Source: Neolentinus lepideus HHB14362 ss-1 (Eukaryota > Basidiomycota > Agaricomycetes > Gloeophyllales > Gloeophyllaceae). Taken from it: a stretch of 64,000 nt of DNA. The notes under the pieces are model-generated. The model was not told the origin of the DNA, did no database searches, and saw only the letters and a program-made list of their open reading frames with translations. The position numbers and the translations under genes were made by a program. The stretch covers positions 1 to 64,000 of the forward strand of contig KV425639.1 in assembly GCA_001632425.1 (NCBI GenBank), given 5' to 3'. The first letter of the stretch is position 1. Each line of letters starts with the position of its first letter. Positions 23,201 to 36,573 of the stretch are shown here, one piece after another.

Positions 23201-26200
23201 GATAAAATTTCAAAAGACTTTGGACTTGGATGAGGAGAGTTTCGACCACAGAGTCGGCGGAATAGTCTCTGCCCGATGGTTCGCCAAGACAAAGTGTGAC
23301 GGTCGAGGGCAACTCTTGCGACACAAGCAAATCCATGACGCCTGTGAAAAGGTAGTGTAGATGAGGCGCGCCTCGGATCCAGTCGTCGAGAGATGTTTTC
23401 AACTCTCGCAGATGTACCAAGCCACTCTCTATGACCCGCTTCTCCTCTAATTGCACGATTTAGTAACGCTGGAATAACACAGATGATATGACGAACCTTG
23501 CAGCACCACCGCGGGTGACGTCAGTCGTACATTGTGTAGTACGCTACGAACACTCTTTTGCCAAACTTTCGTTGTTTCCACTGCACGCTCTACGTGGGAG
23601 GCAATGGGCCACATGGCATCTTCAGAAGCGCCATTCGATCCAGAGTCTCGCACCTCCTGCAAAAGCTCCTCAAGTGCACTTGCAACTTTTGCGAGAACAA
23701 CTTTGAGCCGGGTCACAGTGTTGACGCCCTCTGCCCCTACTTCCTCCCCCTTGGGCGAGGCTCTCAGCATACTCAAGCGCTCTAAGGCATTGAGAAGGCA
23801 CTGGTAAGGTTGAACTGCCCCCGCTAGCCTAAGGGGTTGCATTCAGACACTCGTGCCGTCATCAATTTTTAAGGAGTACTCACCGAGTCCTCGCATGTAA
23901 AGCCAATGACAGTGCAGACTCTAAAAAGCCGATGCCTCTTTGCAAGTCCCGCGTCGTCAGGTCCGGGTTGTGGTTGGACAGACTTCCCCGCAGCTCTGGC
24001 AGCAGGGTATTCAGGCGATCGAGATAGTTGTCGATTTTCTCAGCAGAGAGATACGCGGGCACGGTGCTGATGATGGGTTGCTCGCGCATCCACCGGCAGT
24101 CGTTCTGTCGGCTTAACACCTCGGGCTTCATATTCGCACTGAATCCTATCCGTTTCAGCTCTTTGAGAAGATCAATCCATGCTTTGCGTTTCCGGACGAG
24201 AAGTGCTTTCTGCTGTTTGACCCGTTTGTCAGAGGTGAGATTTCTGGGAATGGATATCGCGGCTAGGTTCTGAGATGTCGCTATAATTTCCGTTGTCAAG
24301 TCGTTGAGCGAGTTCGCGTTGTGAGACCGCAACGAGGGACGCATGCGGCCGTCGATCAGACTGTGGAATCTCTGAAGTGTACGATTCAGATTGAGCAAGT
24401 GCTCAGGACCACTCGATCTATTGCTAGGACTGAAGGTTTGGATCACCAATGGTTGGGAGTCTGAGAACTCGACATGGTCGTTCTTCACAGTATCATCGGG
24501 TTTGATTCGAGCGGACTGCAGAAGCGGCACTATTGACTGACGAAGAATGTCCTTGAACTTGCGTATAATCTTATATAGCTGATGATGTGTCCTTTTCGCA
24601 CTCTGCTTTAGGGCTTGTACATTGATATCCTTCCAGCTTGCCAGCTTGATGAATTCGTTGATCTCCTTCTCAAGGATGCTTCTTTGCTGCATCAAAGATA
24701 ACTGGATCCGGTCTGAGAACTGAGAGAAATATCTCCAAGTATTCGTTAACAGAACATGCGAGTGGGACAGGACAATCTTCACACGGCCATCATGCGAAGA
24801 AGCTAGTAGACTTGTGAAGGAGGCGAACGAACCGAGCAATTGCATCCGTTTCTCAAATTGACCAAGTGGACTAGACTTGATGAATTCGTCGAGGAGCGGT
24901 ACAAGAGACTGCAGATAGCCATCCAGACCCTCTGGCTTATCCACAAAGGACAGGACCCCTCTTACGGCGGCCTCGTACAAGCGAAACCACCATTGAGAGG
25001 CTTCCTGTTCAAATACGGTGGCCTGGGATTCCAATAGTCCCTGCCAGCTCGAAAGCTCGTAGCGCCTCCATTCGACAATTAGAGAAGTAAGCGACATCCG
25101 GTGAACATGCAACGTATTCTCGCGGTTCGCGAACATCTCCCAGTCATCCGTCTGCAACAGCAACTGTTCTAAAGCTGACAAGATCTTTGCCACCGGACTC
25201 TCTAAGTCTAAAGTGAGAATGAAGTCGCATCGACTCTTCAGGTGTTGCAGTACCATTTGGTCAGGCCAGTCCTCAATCAGCGCATTCAGTCGATCTCCGA
25301 GGGAAGAGAGAACGTCGAAGGCTTTCTTAACCTCGGGGATGTTCGAATCTCTGTAGAAATCAAGACTCCTGTTAGGCATGCTCGTGGTGAATCCGAGTAG
25401 CTTATCCTGAAGAAGGGCTAGTTGGTAGTGCAAACTGTCTGCGTCAAGTGTCTCAGGAAGCCCGCCGTAATTATGAGACACTAAGGCTTGCAGCGCATGT
25501 CTCCGTACATTCTGGAAGAAAGGTGCAGTGTGCTCATTCATTTGGGACGTTGCGAATAAGTGAATATGAGCTTTCAGAAGGATATGGACGTGCGATATAT
25601 CCACGCCCGCTGATATTCGATGGTCTGTAGAGCCCTCGGACGACGGCTCCATGTCGAAAATATCATCAAAATTCGGGAACAATGCTTGAAACTCGGCCTC
25701 CTGGAGCTCTGCCTCGTCAGTCCCATTCTTCTTGCCATCCTTCTGTCTGTAGAGAGAAGTCGAAGCGTGCTCTGCCTCTTGCTCCTTGGCTCGGTCAATC
25801 AGCCAGAGCCTGCATATCTGATCATAGAGAGTGTTGACAAGAGGTAGATGCGCAGTTATGTCTGCACCAGCAGAGATGTCCAGGACAGCAGCTGCGAGCT
25901 TCAATAACGGCGACGAAAGCCCGTTAAGTCCGGGTGCTTGTAAATGAGCTAGACCAAGGATCCGCTCGCTGCTGTGAACCGACGGGAACGCCACAAGTGC
26001 AGACGTAAGATGGTATGCACTTTCCAAAGACTCATGTGACAATTCCGTCATGATGCGCAGACCAAGCCTCATGTATAGAAGAGCCAATTGGAGTGGACGG
26101 GCTATATCAATCAAGTCCGGATATGCGGTCTCTAACCTGTGATAGAAACCAATGATAGACTCTTGAAGCACTTGCTCGCGTAGGTGTGCATCAGGCTCTG

Positions 26201-29200
26201 ACGCAACCACAGCGGAGAGAATGGCATCGACTTTTTGCCAAGCGAAGACCTGCGTTTGGAACTGCCAAACTTCGGACCAGAAAGCATGCACCCGTGACAC
26301 ATCATAGGCGCCCCTATCTAGCGGGAGTCTTTCCCGGGCCATGCGAGCGGTGTTGCTCTCGAGGACGTTCTTCAAAATGGTTATTACGGTATTCGTGTTT
26401 TGACCCGTAATGTGGTCTTCAAGACTTGTTTGTAGGTTGATATGCTCCGAGATAACCTTGCATATGTCCTGCAAAAACTCAATTGTGCAGCCTTTGATCG
26501 CAGCAGGATCCAGGGGAACATCGGGCACATAGAGATCAAAGAGCATTCTTGACAAACCAATCCAACTGCGCCCCAATGCTTCAAGAGTGGCAGGTCTAGG
26601 TTGTGACTCATCACAGAGTGATAGGACGGTACGGCGAAGGTGGCGTTCGAAGCATATTTTGAGGCTTGTATTATCGCTATGTTCAACAAATGAGACCAGA
26701 CGCTGGGCAAACTCCTGAGTCCGTCCATCGAGGGCGGCCCGCAGTTCTTGGACATCATGCTGGGCAGATGTATCATCGGAATTGATCACAAGGGAAGAAA
26801 TAGCCTGGTGGTAAAAGCAAGTTAGACTGCACTTGAACAGACGCGTTTGGTAAACGTACCAATAGCACCGATTGAAGCTGAACGATAACCATTTGAGAAA
26901 GACGTGATGCCGAGTTCGAACGCTGTGAGTGTATCAAAGTCCTGTGTCTACGAATGGATGCTTCGTACGCATTTATGCACGATAAGGGACGACGTCGCCC
27001 GTCACTACGTGGTGGCCTCGATGTTAAGGAAGTTAAGTGAGGACGCGATAACAAAAACTAACCTCTTTATGATGCTACAATATAATTCTACCGGATGTAA
27101 TAAGGTCGAAGGACCATCAAAGTTCTGGCGTTGTATGAGACAATGGGGTCCCCAGCTTTTTAATCCACTTACATGATCCTCGAAGGATGCGCACCATAGC
27201 GCCTGTAGCCACTCCTTCTGAACAGCAGCCAGAATGGACGGCCGATCTGGGACGAAGAATGAGATCAGTCAGTTCTGAATGTTATCATGAGTTCGACGTA
27301 CAAAGCTCCGCATCTATCGCCCAGATGGCGTGCTGATAAGGCAGCATCCGAAGGAGCGACTCTCCAGGATACAGGCAAACCAGGTCAATGACCTGCTTCA
27401 CGTTACGCAGCCCGTCCGCCGCCAAGAACTGCCCTACTGTGACTAGAGCGCTTAATTCAACCATAAGCAAGGAGGGATCTGCAGGGTAGTGTCGTGGTGC
27501 CATGTTTCCGCTATTCCTATCAGGCAGCCGCTTGAGATATTTTAATATAATATATCACCCTGGAGGTAAAGTCAGCTCACCTCTTTCAACTGATCGGAAA
27601 GTAGAGTCGATGCATTATCGCTCATCGCAGAAGGACCCGCATTGAGTGCCCGTACAGCGAGGGCAGAGAATATACTAGCGCGATCTGTTACCTCTTTAGT
27701 CGCAGTCGCGATTCTAGAAAGTTGGTGAAACCCACCTTTCACGAGACTGAGTCGCTCTGGATCGCACAATACTTCATTCACTCGAAAAACATCCTCAGCA
27801 ACTGCGCCGATACCCAACAAGTTCGACCAGATCTGACTCAGGCCGAACCCCGCGTTCGTTGACGTAGAGTTCTCCAGTGTTTTCATCGCCTCTACAACAT
27901 CTACGAATGCGGGTGAGGCGATGTGTACTGCATCCTTGATCCATTGGACAACTGCGCTGGCAGCGGAATAGTCAAAATGACCTGTGTTAGTGACTCTCGC
28001 GAGGTACCATACTATTTCCTGGAGTTGGACGGCTATTTTGATGTGATCCTGTGATAATGTATGGATACAAACTACCAGTCAAACATAACACCATTTCGAC
28101 GTACCATTGCTTCCTTGCACTGCTGGGGCTTGTATGTCTCCACCATGCGATGTGTCAGAGTGCGTATCGCCTGTACTAGTGCGCAGGCCTCCTGCAGCCC
28201 TCGGAGTTCATGATGTTCAAAGGTCAATCCAGGAGTCGATACCGGTAACTTCCAAGATTCTGACACAGGCAGGTCCGAATTGCTACGCAAGTCTTCACGC
28301 TGTAGAGCGCCGATGAGATGAAGCATATTGACAATTGCCTCTCGCTCGAGGTGGTCGTCATTCTCTCTCATAAGCTTTGCGCTGTGATTGAAGAACATTT
28401 CTATAGGCTGAAAAAGGAGTGAGCACTAAAGTTGCGTAAAAACGATGGCAATGGAAGCACACCTGAGCCAATAACAGCTCTTGTGGAAAGTTCCACTTGG
28501 CGCCCAATCGCTCAACTAAATGTGTATGTAGTTGATGAAGACGGTCGGAAGTGAACTGGTGCGTCAAAGCTGCAGTTCGTCGAGCCTTTTCTACTTGAGA
28601 CTCAGGCACGAAAGAGACTAGAACACGCAGGTATTGTCGTTGACGAGTAGGGGCGAATGTATAACCGAAGAAGTAGGATAACGCATTGCTGGTCACTGGT
28701 TCCAACCGGTGCAGCAAAGGCGTCAACGGCGCATCACGAATAACAGAAGCGAGGCGAGAGTCAGATTGCACCAAAGCAGGCGACAAGGGGCTAACATTGA
28801 CTCCTGAGGCATTGGGAGCACGATGTATGCCTCTCCGCTGAATTTCATGCAAAGCATGTTCAAGCAGCACGTCACCCTCTGTGGAATGAAGAGCTTCCGG
28901 AATTCGAAAGTATGAGTGGAGTCCACGTCGCTCCTCCCGTTCGGCCACAGATATTTCCACACCACGATTGCGCATGGCCCGGGACAGTTCGCCATATTGG
29001 GGATCAAGGGACATGAATAGACGAAATTGGGGATGAGGTACTATTGTCTCGACTTGACCCGCCACCTGCCCTTTCTCGTTTAAGGTCAAAACGCCGCCAA
29101 GTTCACATAATGAGTTCAACCTATCCAGGACAGATGGACTGCAAAGATTGGCGCCATCAAGAAGTAGCCAATGACCAGACTTCATGGCTTGTACCAAAGG

Positions 29201-32200
29201 TCCATCTATCCAGGCGAAACGACCAGTTGCGTGTCCACCCGCGAAGAAGTCGTCGACAGCATGACGGACAGAAGACGCTTCGAGATTGATTTTTTGGTCA
29301 TTCAGATTGAGGATAACTTCCAACACTGCCCTCACTGATTGAAGAACCGAAGCTAACGCCTTAGAAGAGGACACTTCCCGAAGTGCCCTGATGACTGAAT
29401 GAACCGTGTCGCCCATAGAAAGTGCAACGCCCAGAGGTGTACTAAACACGCGGGAGAAGAGCCCCAAGATCTTAGCAACGACGTCTCTAGCTCTGGCTTC
29501 TTGATCGTCTTGCTCGAAAGTCCCCAGTATATCAGAGATATCAGTAGCGCTGTTCACAGACACTTCATGCAACTGATTGCCAGTCAAGCTGGACAGCAAT
29601 CTGATCATTGTTGATTTGCCAGAATCGCGCGGCCCCGTCAGTATGACCAACCAACCATAGTTCACACAGCTCCCAATTGTCTCCAAGGCTCCCAATTGTG
29701 CCGGAATAATGGCCGGATTACGAGTGTTCAACAATGGTTTGCGCCGAGTCAGGACAGCATGGCCAATCTGGAGATACTCTGGAGTGAGCGACCAGCGAGG
29801 GACGCTCCGCTCAGGAATCTGCGATTGAAAAACCGTTTCGAACAACGCAGATGCGGCATCCCTATCAATCTGAGACCTGAATCTCTGCAGATATACTGTT
29901 CGAAGATGCTCCACAGGATGTAACAGATGCTCGGTACCTTTGAGCAGTTCACCCCATCGAATCACGTCTCTCAAGTTGAACTCCCACGGAGCTCCAGCCG
30001 TAGCGAAGGAACGGCGAAGAGTAATCTCTTCATTGATCCGCGAGTTGTAGGAGATCATGGCTTGTAACATATCAGAGCTGTAATCGGGGAAAAGATGCTT
30101 GCAGACAAGTGAGAGATCCTGGGGCGACAGTTCTTCAATGTAGACTTTTGTAAATCTGTTCAAGAACGATTTAGGCAGACCCTTCCTACCACCACCCTGG
30201 TGCAACGGATTCTGGGCAGCAAACACGCGGAAATAGGGATGGCGGGGGAAGGTTCGTCCAAGCTCTGGTATATAGACAGTACCACGATGATCAAGAACAG
30301 CATTTAGACCTTCTAGCACGGCTTGAGGAGCGAGGTTCATCTCGTCTAAGAGAACCCAGGAGCCTTCTCGCATTGCCTTGAGGAAATCTGCATCCTTCCA
30401 TACAAACTCTCCCGGTTGGCCTCCCTCCACGGGGAAATCAGAGCCGAACAAGTCTATCAGATCACTCTGATCGCTGAAATTTATACGGTGAAGCTTGAAC
30501 CCGCAAATATTGGCCAATGCAGTTATAAGACTAGTCTTGCCTACACCGGGGCTGCCTTCAAGAAGGATGGGTTTCGGCAACTGGCACGCCCGAACTACTC
30601 TCATGACGTTGTCCAAGGTAGTGGGGGCTTGCAAATAGAAGCCGTGCCTTCGTACAGGGAGAGATCCCTTGCGAATGGCGAAAGTTCCAAGCTGGACAAA
30701 CTGAGAAGCGTCGTATGCCGGAGTGTGCATCAGCGAGAGGTCTTCGGGTAAAGGTACAAGGCTTCGTAGTTTAAGAATAGCTTCCTCCTTTAACCGTTGA
30801 ATAGCTTGGGCTGAATGTGACGCAACTTGGGGAAGCGACGCCAACCCATCTAATATCGTCATATGAGCAGCATGGTGCTAGCCGATACTTTAGCTTTGAT
30901 CTAGTGCAGTTGTCACAGTACTCACGAAAAGTTCTGTTGGAGAAGCCGATGCTCCATCATCTGGTCGGTAAGTGGAATTCAAGAAGGAAGTCCAAGCCTA
31001 AAGAGAGGCGTATAAATATAAATTTTACTGTCATGATCATGGGCCATACCAACAGATCGCGCAAACTAAGCAAGGTACAATCACCGACTCGGTCCACAAT
31101 CCACTCGGCAAAGTCGAGTAAGGGAGCGGTATATGCTTGCAGATGCTCGTGCTGCCAAAGATTATGGATGATTTGCTCCAGATCACGCCGGTCCACAATT
31201 GGTGGCACCCAAATCTCTGTAAATCTGTTCCGCAGGGCGGGAGACAGCTCCTTCTTTCCATAGTCTCCCCCAGGGTTCATTGTTGCGACTAGTTTGAAGT
31301 CGTCGACGGCCCTCAAGACCGGCTGATCAATATCTTCGCCGCCCTTTTCCGCAAGCACAATAGTCCGACTGGGTTCCAAAACGCTGTTCAAACGTTCAAG
31401 AACCGAGTCATCCGCCAATGATATCTCATCTAGAAGAGTGACGTCGCCCTTCTTCATTGCATGAATCAGGGGGCCGTCACACCATTCGAATAACGCAGTG
31501 GCCTGGATTACCTTCTGGCGAGCGTCCTGTATGACTCGAAGATGGCCCGGACTGATATCACTAGACCTTATGAGTGCCTCCAGTACTGTCTGGGCGTCTG
31601 CAATATCGAAGACATCTTCTGTAATCCCAATATCGCGCAGAAGGGCAACCACTTCTTCAAGAACTCCAGCTTCTGCAGAGGCGCGATTACGGACAGGTCG
31701 TAATCCTCCGATTAGATCTGCAGTTTCCGTGTTCAAGTGACAATTGATGGTATGTAAGTGCTTCGAGATATTCTCAGCATAAACTTGACATACAGACGTC
31801 TTCCCCGAGCCCGTCTCGCCGACCAAAAGAACAGGCTCATTGTATTTGAGCGCCCGACACAGCAGCACGAACAATCGGCGCATAGCTCCCGTCCAAATAA
31901 GACCAGGCTGTGGCGGGAGTCGGCATCCCAGATACTCGGATAACTCTGTGCTAGGTTTCCCGAAATCATAGATATTCTCTTCGTCGATTGTGACCTTCAT
32001 TATGGACTCGATGACCTCCTTCACTACGGACTTGTCGTCTGCCCTACGGGCTCGTTCCGCCAACAGCATATATCCGTCGTTGGCTAACTCCTGGTATCCT
32101 ATTGCAGCTCTGCCCGCCCAGCGAAAGAGGTCACGCAGTGTGGCAAAGCCATGTTTGCTCTCGAAGACACGGCTCGTTTGCCTCCGTTTCCGCAATTCAC

Positions 32201-35200
32201 CGAAGACTGCAACAATCCGTTGTCCATAAGATGGCGCAATCCGACAGCGTTGACACAAAATTGTCTCCAATTCTGCTTGGGGCACATCTTCAAAATGCAC
32301 CTCCAAGAATCGATTCCGGAATGCCCGTGAGAGGACCTTCCTACCGCCGTAAAGCCCAGGTGGATTTTGTGTCGCGAACAACATGAAGTGCGGGTGTGGC
32401 TGAATCACTTCCTGCGTCTCGAGAATCATCAATTCACGGTTGTCGTCCAGAAGCCTGTTCAAAGCCTCCAGCACATCAGTGGGAGCAAGATTGAGTTCAT
32501 CCAAGACAACCCAGTGACCGTATCTGAGAGCATGCACCAGTAGTCCGTCTTTGAATATGAGCTTACCAGTTTCGGGGTCTGGGATATACGTTCCTATATA
32601 TTCTTGTATATCTGTGTGTTCGTGGTTGTTGATACGCACGAATCGATGACCTGTCCGTCTGGCAAGATATTCGATGGAACTAGTCTTCCCACTAGAAGTA
32701 GGACCCTCGATCAGCACGGGAAAGCGACGTGTGGTTATTATCCTGGCTAAGTCAACGAGTTTTTTCTCGACAGACGGTGTCATGATGTAGTCGTCAACGA
32801 ACTCGTCCGATATTGTACCCTTTTCCAGGTAGAATGGGCCCAGTTTCACGTACTTCGATGCAGACTCGGAAGGGGGCGGGATAGGTTCCCTCGATAACAG
32901 CGACCGAGGATTCTTCACGCCAGATAGAAGATGGTTCTGGGCGATGGACATAGCAACTTCGACGCTGGGACCGTTTAACACCATGGTGAAGGCCATGAGA
33001 CAACCTTCCCATAGTGCCCGCCGTAAACCAAAAGATGGAGTCATATTTGAAGCAAAGGTTAATGCTCGGGCCAGAGTACGCATACTATAATGAGGTCTAT
33101 GGTTCGATCCGTCAGCGACCTCACGTCCATCCGCCAGTTTCTTCATCGCTGTGTAGTATTCGGCTACGTCCATAATGGCCGCTTTATCGTTGACGGCACT
33201 GGAGCCGATATACTGGGAGACGATACTCAGCAATGTCTCCCTGTCCGCGTCTGGTGGTGAGACTTGAATCTCAGTAAAACGAGAGCGGACGGTTGGAGGA
33301 AGGTCTTTCTTGCCAACATCGGTCGCAGGGTTCATGCAAGCAAACAAGCGGAAGTCAGGGTGCCTCGGAACAGGCTCAAGATGGCCCTGTTCGGTCAGTG
33401 TAATTGAACCATTAGGATCGTGAAGTAAGCTGGATATACACTCCAAGGTCTCCGAACTAGCAAGGTTTATTTCATCCAGCAAAATCCTGCGCATTCATGT
33501 CAGTCATACATTGCAACATATCCCTTCAAAACTCACCAGTCTCCCGACCTCAGTGCCTTTACCAGCGGCCCTTCAACAAAAGAGAAGGCGAATTTGCCCT
33601 TGCCTTGCACAAATTGCACATCGAACTCCTGGACTCGCTTATAGAAGGCGTCCCAGTCGGCGGACGAAGCATTCCAATGTGTCCTGCGGCGTTTCCGTGG
33701 TGCGGATGAGTCCAGCTGATCACCCGAAATTCTTTTGTCAAGCTAACGTGAGCCCAGAGATAGCAAGGTATGAAGTAGTGCTTGGAACCTACTTCGCTTC
33801 CGGGGTAGCCTCGCCCTTGACCTCGATCCTCTCCTTCGCCATCCTAACCGCCTCTTTCCACAACCCAGCAGCCCTTTTCCACTTTGCGTCAGCCACGGCC
33901 TTCCTCACCGCTCCCTCAAACTTGGCATTCTTCTTCCGGCTGAACGTCAACCCAAACAACTCCGTGAACTGTTCATGCAGCTCATATGCCGGCACACGCG
34001 CCTCCACCGGTTTGAGTCCACCAAGCAAATCTGAGGACTCCGTCTGGTGAGACAGGTTGAGCGAGATCAACGGCCGGCTTAAGAGATGAGCTAGGTGTGT
34101 GATGACACTAGTCTTTCCGGTACCAGTCTCACCAGCGAGAAGGACTGGCTCGCGAAGGGAGACAGCAGTAGCAATGCGGTTTAATAACAGCACAGCAGGC
34201 CGATGCATAGCGAAAGGCCTGGTCGAGACACTTTCGACCGGCCCTCGAATGATAGGTTTAGCTGCCAACCTCGTCCGACCGATCCTCACGACAGATACTT
34301 GGCCATTGATATCCTTCTCAATATCCAGCTCGGGTGTCCTGCCATTCAATACCCACTGGCACCGATCTGGTGCAAGGCCCAGCTCCTCCCCGATTTTTGC
34401 GGCGACAGCCAGATTGTGCGATCGCGCAGATGGAGTAGCCGCCTCGATCGCAAAGAAAACGTCGCGCGCCTCAAGGTACATCTCCTCGCGCAGGCTTGGG
34501 TTCGGGAAAATCGCACTGAGTGCAGGTATCGCGCCGTCGTTCATGTCCATATCCATCGGATGGTAGGAAGGTGGTAAGAGGTTGACCAGGCGGCTGCAGA
34601 ATTTCTCGAGCTCCCTGACACCAATTTCCCTCGTAGATGGAGTATTCCCCAGCGCACGTGTGGCTTCCCACATGCGAATGAATGCACGCGCAGGGATGCC
34701 CGCAAGACGAGGGAAGCGAGAGTCTATGATCGACTGAAGCTCCTCCGCCGTCGGCGGGGGCACCACCACCTCATATAACTTATTCGACCCAAAGAAGATC
34801 GCAGGCGGGAACTTCCCTGGACGCGACTCCACCACGGACCTAGTCGCAAAGACCGCGAACTCCTCGTCAGCCTCCACACGCCCGCGGTTGGGCACATTCA
34901 TCGCCGCTCGTCCGCCAATCCACTTGCCCATCCCAAGTGACTCAACCAACGGCTTGATGATGCCCAGGACTTCCGTGGATGCCCGGTCAATATCCCTGAA
35001 AACGACCCACTTGCCTTCTCTCATCGCGCGCACGAGGACACCTTCGCGCCATTCGAAGGTGCCTGGGCTAGTGGGTGAGGATACGTATGAGCCTAGAAGG
35101 GAACGGGGGTCGAGAGATGTGTCGGCTAGTTCGATTACGACCAGCTGATTCGGTACCTCAGGGTAGAGGGTGGACGCTAGATAAGACAGAAGTAGGGACT

Positions 35201-36231
35201 TCCCAGATGAGGGCGGAGATGTGAGAAGAACAGGGAGACGAGTAGACAGTCTGAGTGTGATTGCTCGAAGCGCATCGCGAGCTGTTGTAGTATGAATCAA
35301 GTGGGAAGGCTGCGGGGGACCACCGGAGCTTCGCAATAACAGCATTCCATGAAAATTTGCTAACCGAGGACTAAGAGATAGAGGCTCCACGGTTTCTTGT
35401 CCTTCGGTAGCATAGTAATCCTGCCACTCCTGGGCAATGGCATTCCTCGCCTTACTCAGCCTGTATTCCTCCACTGCAGGCAGCATCCATCCGTCAATCT
35501 CCTTCCGGAGACCATTTACGTCTTCTCCAAAGCTCACAGGACAATCTTCTCCGCACAATTCTCCAAGAATCTGCTGCTCTAGCTTTTCCCTCTCTGCTTC
35601 ACCCATACCAACGTGGAGCGAGTAGCACCTTATTGCGAGGAGGCATGCTCCGCGATCCGAGTGGGGAGTATAGAATAATTTGGCGAGGTACGACGCAGAC
35701 CAGAGCAACTGATCGGGTAAGAGACGATTTGCTTGCAAGATGCGGTAGTACGCGACAAGCAAAGCGTGAAGTCTGTGTGGACCATCTTCATCTAAGGAAG
35801 GAGCCGACACAAGGAAGGCTAGGGGTCCGTCTTTCGGAATCCATTGGCGGAGAAACTGAAGGAATATGCTACAGAAAGGGGTCAGAAAAGCGCGAAACAC
35901 GCTGGAAATCTGACAAGACATACTAGAACAATTCCTCGTGAGGTTGTATAAGTAAACACAGTGCGACAAATTTTTCTTCAGCATCACTTCCATCGTCCAG
36001 CCAGCGAATGCATAGCTCCAGTAGTATGGGTCTGAAGGTATCCGCGACTAGGAGTGTAAGGGATGGCACGTAGAGAAGTCGCGAGAGTAGGGCTAAGAGT
36101 TGCTCAGGCGAAGATATCTGCTGCAGCGCTGCAGCGTGAGGGGAGTCGGCAGGGATTGTAGAGAGAAGCACGCGAGTCTGTTTCTTCCAGTTGATAGTGC
36201 TTGGATCGTGAATAGTCGTGACAAGATCCAT
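20205..36231 (-). CDS. MDN1: Midasin, AAA ATPase of 60S ribosome assembly
   Basis: Dynein-like giant ATPase (REA1 in yeast) that strips assembly factors from nucleolar and nuclear pre-60S particles. The span of 16 kb with many short introns encodes close to 5,000 residues, the usual family size. Six Walker A sites occur in order: PPSSGKS (about 35.2 kb), GETGTGKTS (34.1), GPTSSGKTS (32.7), GETGSGKTS (31.8), GSPGVGKTS (30.5) and GPRDSGKST (29.6). Walker B sites include ILLDEIN (33.5), VVLDELN (32.5), TLLDEIS (31.4) and VLLDEMN (30.3). The first module has FRDID and the sixth LLDGAN, so both look degenerate. A long linker (28.4-23.5 kb) follows, then a Asp/Glu-rich tract (22.9-21.9 kb), then the C-terminal MIDAS domain with DDSRS (DxSxS, about 20.86 kb) and IISDG. 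The start is MDLVTTIHDP at 36231 and the stop is TAG at 20205. Confidence 0.96.
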
Positions 36232-36573
36232 GGCTTGCCCTCACAAATAGACCAGTATTAATGCGCGAAGGTCTGATGGGATATCCAAAGCCGGCAGGTG
36301 CACAGTAAACCAAGGACTCCAACGATTGTTTACGATATTTTCGGGTGGTTCGTGACGAGTTGTATTAGACAAGACTATGGACCGGACGTGCTCTGTATCT
36401 CTCTGTGCGGACTGAGGGCAAAAATTGGAGGCAAACTTCACTGGCTAAATATTATAACTTCGGGTCGCTGAGCCACGTGGGGCACTGAAATCCGTAATGG
36501 GTGGCTGTGCTGCTACTTAGTGCGGACTCTTCGGAAGCCCCTCTCTTGCAGGACGAGCTTTCTGTCTGTCATC
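36232..36573. promoter_or_regulatory. Divergent promoter, midasin / NPP
   Basis: The 342 bp between the start codons of midasin (minus) and the NPP gene (plus) must contain both promoters and 5' UTRs. No clear TATA box in either direction; the short minus-strand frame here is not a convincing gene. Confidence 0.6.
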
